23,734 nucleotides of DNA, from positions 1 to 23,734 of IMG/VR virus record IMGVR_UViG_3300036832_000723, one strand, 5' to 3'. The notes beneath the pieces were generated by a model. The model did no database searches. It saw nothing but the letters and a program-made list of their open reading frames with translations, and had not been told where the DNA came from. Positions 19,793 through 23,734 of the stretch are shown in pieces. The first letter of the stretch is position 1; the number at the start of each line of letters is the position of its first letter. This DNA comes from a virus. Position numbers and translations under genes: made by a program.

Positions 19793-20425
19793 ATGGACCG
19801 AAACCTATGGGGCGAGCCCGGCGTGCAAACCGGCAAAGTGCGCCAGGGATCACACAAGCGTTGGAATGCCACGCCGCTTGCCGTCCGACCATGCAAGCAG
19901 TGCGGCGTGGTATTCGTTCATATCAAACACGAGAATGGAACGAGGTATTGCAGCGCTGATTGTGCACGCAAAGCACGCATGGGATACAGCCCGAAGTGGA
20001 CTGCCGAGCCAGCTCGATGCTTCGCCTGCGACGTCGTCCACCCAGACGGCACGGGCATGATCACGATGCGGGGCAACGGCACGCTATGCGGCGATTGCTG
20101 GATGACCCTGCGTCCTGTCAGCCAGTCGTTCGCCAAGCACCACGTCCACGCTGATCGAATCCGACAGTTCATTCGCGACCCGACATGCAACGCCTGTGGC
20201 GTGGACCTGTTGATAGCGCAGCGCAATAGACGCAGCGAGTGGACGCTACCGCTGACCATCGACCACGATCATGCATGCTGCCTCGGACCGGTGTCGTGTG
20301 GTGAGTGCGTGCGAGGGTTCCTGTGCACACGATGCAATCTCGTGGTCGGGCAGGTGGGAGAGGATGCGGTCATCCTGGCGGGAGTCATCGACTACCTCGA
20401 GTCGCTGCCGAAGCTAGAGAAGTAA
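19793..20425 (+). CDS. Endonuclease VII-like resolvase
   Basis: A 210-aa protein. The C-terminal part matches recombination endonuclease VII: zinc pair C132/C135 (CNACG), LTIDHDHACC with DHDH at 157-160, then SCGECVRGFLCTRCN, where C178/C181 complete the zinc site and Asn182 belongs to the active site. Such enzymes resolve branched DNA before packaging. The N-terminal half has extra zinc-like pairs: CKQCG (34-38) with YCSADC (52-57), and CFACD (76-80) with CGDC (99-102). Base composition is lower than its neighbours (by eye about 48% GC in 19921-19980), suggesting later acquisition. Start ATG 19793 lies 17 bases after the HNH stop. Confidence 0.87.
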   Translation: MDRNLWGEPGVQTGKVRQGSHKRWNATPLAVRPCKQCGVVFVHIKHENGTRYCSADCARKARMGYSPKWTAEPARCFACDVVHPDGTGMITMRGNGTLCGDCWMTLRPVSQSFAKHHVHADRIRQFIRDPTCNACGVDLLIAQRNRRSEWTLPLTIDHDHACCLGPVSCGECVRGFLCTRCNLVVGQVGEDAVILAGVIDYLESLPKLEK

Positions 20426-20546
20426 GAAAAAAATGTGCAATATGCCCCATTTTTTGGTGGTGCCGATCAGAAAAACCCCGCACACACTCGACTTTTGTGT
20501 CCGGTTCGGCCGGTTCGGCCGGGTTGGGCGCTGATAGGGCGGGCTG
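20426..20546. other. AT-rich spacer before terminase, possible cos region
   Basis: This 121-base non-coding spacer is the longest AT-rich gap. It has A-tracts (20427-20433), an inverted repeat AAAAAATG/CATTTTTT (20428-20435 and 20448-20455) that could act as a weak bidirectional terminator, and three tandem 9-mers, CCGGTTCGG twice then CCGGGTTGG (20501-20527). The GC-rich CGGCCGGTT-type elements and location directly upstream of the small terminase resemble cos/pac regions of related phages. The cut site itself cannot be placed. Confidence 0.45.
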
Positions 20547-20855
20547 GTGAGTGAACGGGTCCGACACGACCGCAAACGGGGCCGGGTGGAGGTCGGCCTC
20601 GAGAAGGACCTGCTCGAGCGGCGGGACATCGGCCCGGCGCAGCGGGCGGCGCTGCGAGCCCAGGCCCACGCCGTGGACCTGGCCGAGGCGGCCCGCGACC
20701 CGGACCTGCTAAGCACCGCCGGCCGTGTCTACCTCGACCTCCTCACCGCCGCGGGCCTCTCCGCGGGCGGTACGAAGCCGGTCGACGCCTTCGACGCCCT
20801 CCTGGCCGAGCTCGGCCGGGCCGGCGCCGGCGCTGGCAACCCCGCGGACGGCTGA
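20547..20855 (+). CDS. Terminase small subunit (putative)
   Basis: A 102-aa protein, GTG start, at the terminase small subunit position directly before the large subunit. It is helical and charged: a basic start (SERVRHDRKRGRVEVG), helices RRDIGPAQRAALRAQAHAVDLAEA and LLSTAGRVYLDLLTAAGL, and a final helix FDALLAELGRAG. Small terminases recognise the packaging site and feed DNA to the large subunit. The family is poorly conserved, so the call rests mainly on order, size and helical content. Confidence 0.7.
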   Translation: MSERVRHDRKRGRVEVGLEKDLLERRDIGPAQRAALRAQAHAVDLAEAARDPDLLSTAGRVYLDLLTAAGLSAGGTKPVDAFDALLAELGRAGAGAGNPADG

Positions 20856-22224
20856 CCGGCTGACGTTCGGCGGTGCCGTCGCCAAGCTGGCCGAGATCGA
20901 GGGCCGGCCGCTGATGCCCTGGCAGGCCCACGTGGCCGACGTGGCCCTCGAGGTCGACGCGGCGGGCCGGTTCGCCTACCAGCTGGTGGTGGTGACCGTG
21001 CCCCGCCAGTCGGGGAAGACGACGCTGTTCGGCGCCGTCCTCGACCACCGGGCGCTGGTCACGCCCCGGGCCCGGTGCTGGTTCACCCAGCAGTCCGGCA
21101 AGCACGCCGTGGACTGGCTGATAAACGAGCATTGGCCGCTGTTGGCGCCGTTCGTGCCGAAGGTCCACTTGCGCCGGGCGGCCGGCTCGGAGCATGTGAA
21201 GTGGCTGCCGTCGGGCGGGCTGATCCGCCCGTTTCCGCCCACGCCGGACGGGCTGCACGGCAAGGTCTCGGACCTGGTGGTGGTGGACGAGCCGTGGGCG
21301 TTCGACCTGGTCCGCGGCCAGCAGCTCGACCAGGCCATCGTGCCGACCATGGCCACCCGGCCGAACGCCCAGACGTGGAAGGTGTCCACGGCCGGCGACG
21401 CCGGCTCGACGTGGTGGCTGGGGACCGTGGAGGCGGGCCGGGCCGCCGTCGCCGCCGGGCGCACCACCGGCGTGTGCTACTTCGAGTGGTCGTGCCCGCC
21501 GGCTTTGGACCCGACCGACCCGGCCTCATGGCCCCGGTACCATCCTGCGTTCGGGCGGACGATAGGCGCTGAGGCCATGCAGGCCGCCCTCGACCAGTTC
21601 GGCCCCGATGAGTTCGCCCGGGCCTACGGCAACCGGTGGGTGTCGACATTGGACCGGGTCATCCCGCTGGCGGCGTGGCGGGCCGCCGCCGACGAGGATC
21701 AGCGGCTGCCGGAGCCGGGCGGGGTGGCGCTCGGCTTCGACGTGGCCGTGGACCGCTCCGACGCCGCCGTGGTGGCGGCCTGGCGCGACGACGCCGGCGT
21801 CGCCCACGTGGAGGTCGCCGACCACCGGCCCGGGGTGAGCTGGCTCGTGGCCCGGTTGGGCGAGCTCGTCGACCGCTGGCAGCCCCGGGCCCTGGTCTAC
21901 GACGCCGCCGGGCCGGCGTTGGACGTGGCCGACGCCGCCACCCGGGCCGGGCTAACCCTCGACGGGCTGAAGGCGAGAGAGTACGCGGCGGCCTGCGTGG
22001 GCCTGCTGGAGGCCCTTGTGTCCGACCCTCCGGCCTTGCGGCACCGATCGCACCCGGCGCTCGACGCGGCGGCTAACGACGCCACCAGGCGGGCTCTGGG
22101 GGACGCCTGGGCGTGGGGCCGGCGCCAGTCGGCCGGGTCGCTGGCGGCGTTGACGGCGGCGACGGTGGCGGTGTGGGGCTGGGACCACGCCGCCGTCCCG
22201 GCCGGCGACTTCCGCATCTTGTAA
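20725..22224 (+). CDS. terL: Terminase large subunit (packaging ATPase/nuclease)
   Basis: The motor that pumps DNA into the prohead and cuts it. Counting from GTG 20725, Walker A is PRQSGKT (93-99) and Walker B is LVVVDE (184-189); the C-terminal nuclease shows GFDVAVDRSDAAVV (Asp339), LVYDAAG (Asp393) and HPALDAAANDATRR (Asp447/452). The fold begins around ADRLTFGGAVAKLAE (residue about 43). No ATG, GTG or TTG lies between 20725 and 20911, so either the GTG at 20725 is used, overlapping the small subunit by 131 bases, or a CTG near 20833 starts it. The first 40 residues are a Ser/Pro/Arg-rich shadow of the overlapping gene. Confidence 0.92.
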   Translation: MSTSTSSPPRASPRAVRSRSTPSTPSWPSSAGPAPALATPRTADRLTFGGAVAKLAEIEGRPLMPWQAHVADVALEVDAAGRFAYQLVVVTVPRQSGKTTLFGAVLDHRALVTPRARCWFTQQSGKHAVDWLINEHWPLLAPFVPKVHLRRAAGSEHVKWLPSGGLIRPFPPTPDGLHGKVSDLVVVDEPWAFDLVRGQQLDQAIVPTMATRPNAQTWKVSTAGDAGSTWWLGTVEAGRAAVAAGRTTGVCYFEWSCPPALDPTDPASWPRYHPAFGRTIGAEAMQAALDQFGPDEFARAYGNRWVSTLDRVIPLAAWRAAADEDQRLPEPGGVALGFDVAVDRSDAAVVAAWRDDAGVAHVEVADHRPGVSWLVARLGELVDRWQPRALVYDAAGPALDVADAATRAGLTLDGLKAREYAAACVGLLEALVSDPPALRHRSHPALDAAANDATRRALGDAWAWGRRQSAGSLAALTAATVAVWGWDHAAVPAGDFRIL

Positions 22225-22241
22225 CGTTTGTTTCAGTGTCG

Positions 22242-23438
22242 ATGACGTGGTCGGGTAGCCGGGGCCCGTGGAGCATCGGGCGGCCGTCGGCCGGGGCGCC
22301 ATCGCTGCGGTTCGCCCCCCCGGACGGCACCAACGCCATGGTCGGCCCGTTCGTGTGGGACGCCACCTCCGCCCGGCAGGTCCCGGCGGTGGCCCGCTGC
22401 CTGCAGCTGTACTCGGGCATGGTCCGCCAGATGCCCAGAGACGCCTACCGGGGCGAGATCCGCCTGCCCCGACCGCGGCTGCTGGAGCGCCCCGACCCAT
22501 TCAACGCCGGCTCGTGGTTCGTCGGCATCTCCGTCGAGGACTACTTGCTGTCCGGGAACGCCGTCAGCCGGATCACCGCCCGCGGTGTCGACGGCTGGCC
22601 GCTGGCCGTCGAGTACCTGCCGATCAACTACGTGTACATCGTGTGGATACCCGGCCAGGTCCGCCCCGACTACTACTACTACGGGTCGCCGCTGCCCGCC
22701 GAGGACGTCATCCACGTCAAGCGCGGCGCGGACCGCTGGTTCGGGGCCGTCAGGGGCGTCGGGATCGTCGAGGAGTCGCTCGGCACCCTGGACCGGGTTG
22801 CCATGGAGGAGGTGTACGAGTCGGCCACGCTGGCCGGCGCCGCCGTCCCGTCGGTGGCCATCATCACCCCGCAGGCCACCCTCACCCAGGACGTCGCCGA
22901 CGAGGCCGCCGCCAGCTGGGAGGTCAAGTACGGCGGCCCCAACCGCCGGCCGGCCATCCTCCCCAACGGCACCCAGGTCGTCCCCCTGGCCTGGTCGCCG
23001 TCGGACACCCAGCTGATCGAGGCCCGTCACATGTCATTGCAGGACGTTGCGAACATTTTCAACGTCGATGGGTTTTGGTTGGGTGCGCCGGTGGCCGGGA
23101 TGACCTATCGGACGGCTGGCCCGCAATATCAGTCGATGCTGCGCACCAGCCTGGCGCCGATCTTGGCCGACTTCGAGGATGTCTGGTCCGACGCCTGGCT
23201 GCCCCGCGGCACGTCGGTCCGCTTCGACCGTAACCAGCTGTTGCAAGAGGATCTGGCCACCCTCACCACGGCCACGGTGGCCGCCTACCAGGGCGGGTTG
23301 CTCACCAAGGACGAGGCCCGGGCGGCTCTGAACCTGCCGCCCACCGACGAGGACACCGGCCCGCCGCCCCCGCCGGCGCCGGTCGTCGTGGCGCCCCCAC
23401 CGGCCGCTGACCAGCCCCAGGAGGTGCCGGCCAAATGA
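22242..23438 (+). CDS. Portal protein (HK97 family)
   Basis: A portal protein of about 398 aa forming the dodecameric DNA channel at one head vertex. Family features in order: an N-terminal segment APPDGTNAMVGPFVWDA, ARQVPAVARCLQLYSGMVRQMP (typical early helix), LLERPDPFNAGSWFVGISVEDYLLSGNAVS, a beta section with YLPINYVYIVWIPGQ, EDVIHVKRGA, a helix region with DRVAMEEVYESATLAG, LQDVANIFNVDGFWLG (wing/clip helix typical of this family), and a Pro-rich tail PPPPPAPVVVAPPPA. The ATG at 22242 or a GTG two codons earlier (22236) may start it; neither has a good ribosome binding site. Confidence 0.92.
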   Translation: MTWSGSRGPWSIGRPSAGAPSLRFAPPDGTNAMVGPFVWDATSARQVPAVARCLQLYSGMVRQMPRDAYRGEIRLPRPRLLERPDPFNAGSWFVGISVEDYLLSGNAVSRITARGVDGWPLAVEYLPINYVYIVWIPGQVRPDYYYYGSPLPAEDVIHVKRGADRWFGAVRGVGIVEESLGTLDRVAMEEVYESATLAGAAVPSVAIITPQATLTQDVADEAAASWEVKYGGPNRRPAILPNGTQVVPLAWSPSDTQLIEARHMSLQDVANIFNVDGFWLGAPVAGMTYRTAGPQYQSMLRTSLAPILADFEDVWSDAWLPRGTSVRFDRNQLLQEDLATLTTATVAAYQGGLLTKDEARAALNLPPTDEDTGPPPPPAPVVVAPPPAADQPQEVPAK

Positions 23439-23734
23439 CCGACCCGGAGTGCCGTGACTTCTCCGCCGTCCTGCACCTGCGCGACGTCCAGGCGGTGGGC
23501 CGGCCGTACAAGTACCTGGAGGGCCGGGCCGTCCCCTACGACGAGTGGGCGCCGGTGCGAACCCAGTTCGGCGGGTTCCTGGAGCGCCACCAGCACGGCT
23601 CGTTCAAACGGTCGACCAGCCCGTCCCGGCCGGCCGGGCAGCGCCTGCCGCTGCTGCTCTTCCACGACAACCGCTCGTTTCCGATCGGCCACGCCGAGTC
23701 GTGGCCTCATCCCGCCGACGGCCTGCACGGCGTG
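23435..23734 (+). CDS. Prohead protease, 5' part (continues at base 1)
   Basis: The first 100 residues of the protease whose C-terminal part opens the window. The ATG overlaps the portal stop in ATGA. It begins with VQAVGRPYKYLEGRAVPYDE, the N-terminal strand pair of prohead proteases, then the catalytic-His segment LLLFHDN (His77). Codon 49 here is identical to codon 1 of the window, so joining the ends restores one continuous frame of about 205 aa. This copy reads SWPH where the left copy reads SWAH. Confidence 0.93.
   Translation, partial: MTDPECRDFSAVLHLRDVQAVGRPYKYLEGRAVPYDEWAPVRTQFGGFLERHQHGSFKRSTSPSRPAGQRLPLLLFHDNRSFPIGHAESWPHPADGLHGV
23579..23734. repeat. Terminal overlap, right copy (matches 1-156)
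   Basis: Same 156 bases as the window start with two mismatches at 23705 and 23707. See the left copy. It marks the joining point of a circular map of about 23,578 bp. Confidence 0.93.

Overview
The window looks like one complete, circularly closed genome of a small temperate, long-tailed (siphovirus-type) phage of a high-GC bacterium, most likely an actinobacterium. Bases 1-156 reappear as 23579-23734 with only two mismatches, so the unique genome is about 23,578 bp, linearised inside the prohead protease gene. Strong G/C bias at third codon positions, frequent GTG starts, apparently leaderless early promoters and actinophage-like protein families support that host guess. No mycolic-acid esterase (LysB) is visible, so a mycolic-acid-free host is possible, but the exact host cannot be read from the sequence.

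Layout. The rightward structural block crosses the ends of the window: small terminase (20547), large terminase (20725-22224), portal (22242-23438), prohead protease (23435 to the end, continued at 1-474), HK97-fold capsid protein (603-1937), two tandem TIG/Ig-domain genes and a fibre-like gene (1942-3381), head-tail adaptor, tail completion protein, major tail protein, a gp10-like protein, a tail chaperone pair with a probable -1 frameshift, tape measure (5643-7460), a distal tail protein fused to a LamG-like lectin domain, a small minor tail protein and a 906-aa tail hub. Lysis follows: an amidase endolysin (12246-12929), a two-TM holin candidate and two tiny one-TM peptides.

A leftward lysogeny block (13291-14937) holds an HTH repressor, a zinc-ribbon miniprotein, a tyrosine integrase and a Trp-rich membrane peptide. 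It diverges from a rightward early operon (15015-19205) that starts with a Cro-like XRE protein. The operon continues with a RecT/Bet-like annealing protein, several small unknowns, a ParB-type HTH protein, a DNA adenine methyltransferase split by an in-frame TGA, and a winged-helix replication initiator. The initiator gene contains an iteron array and an AT-rich purine tract, the likely origin. An HNH nuclease and an endonuclease VII-like resolvase lead into a 120-bp AT-rich, repeat-bearing spacer (possible cos region) and back to the terminase.

How it works together. The divergent 14938-15014 region should be the lysis/lysogeny switch. The phage appears to bring only an initiator, an annealing protein, a methyltransferase (possibly broken) and nucleases; no polymerase, helicase or primase is visible, so it probably borrows the host replisome. 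The most notable items are the TGA exactly at a conserved Trp position of the methyltransferase, the origin inside the initiator gene, the twin leaderless promoters, the lectin-Dit fusion, linker repeats shared by two tail proteins, and the low-GC mosaic segment in the major tail protein.
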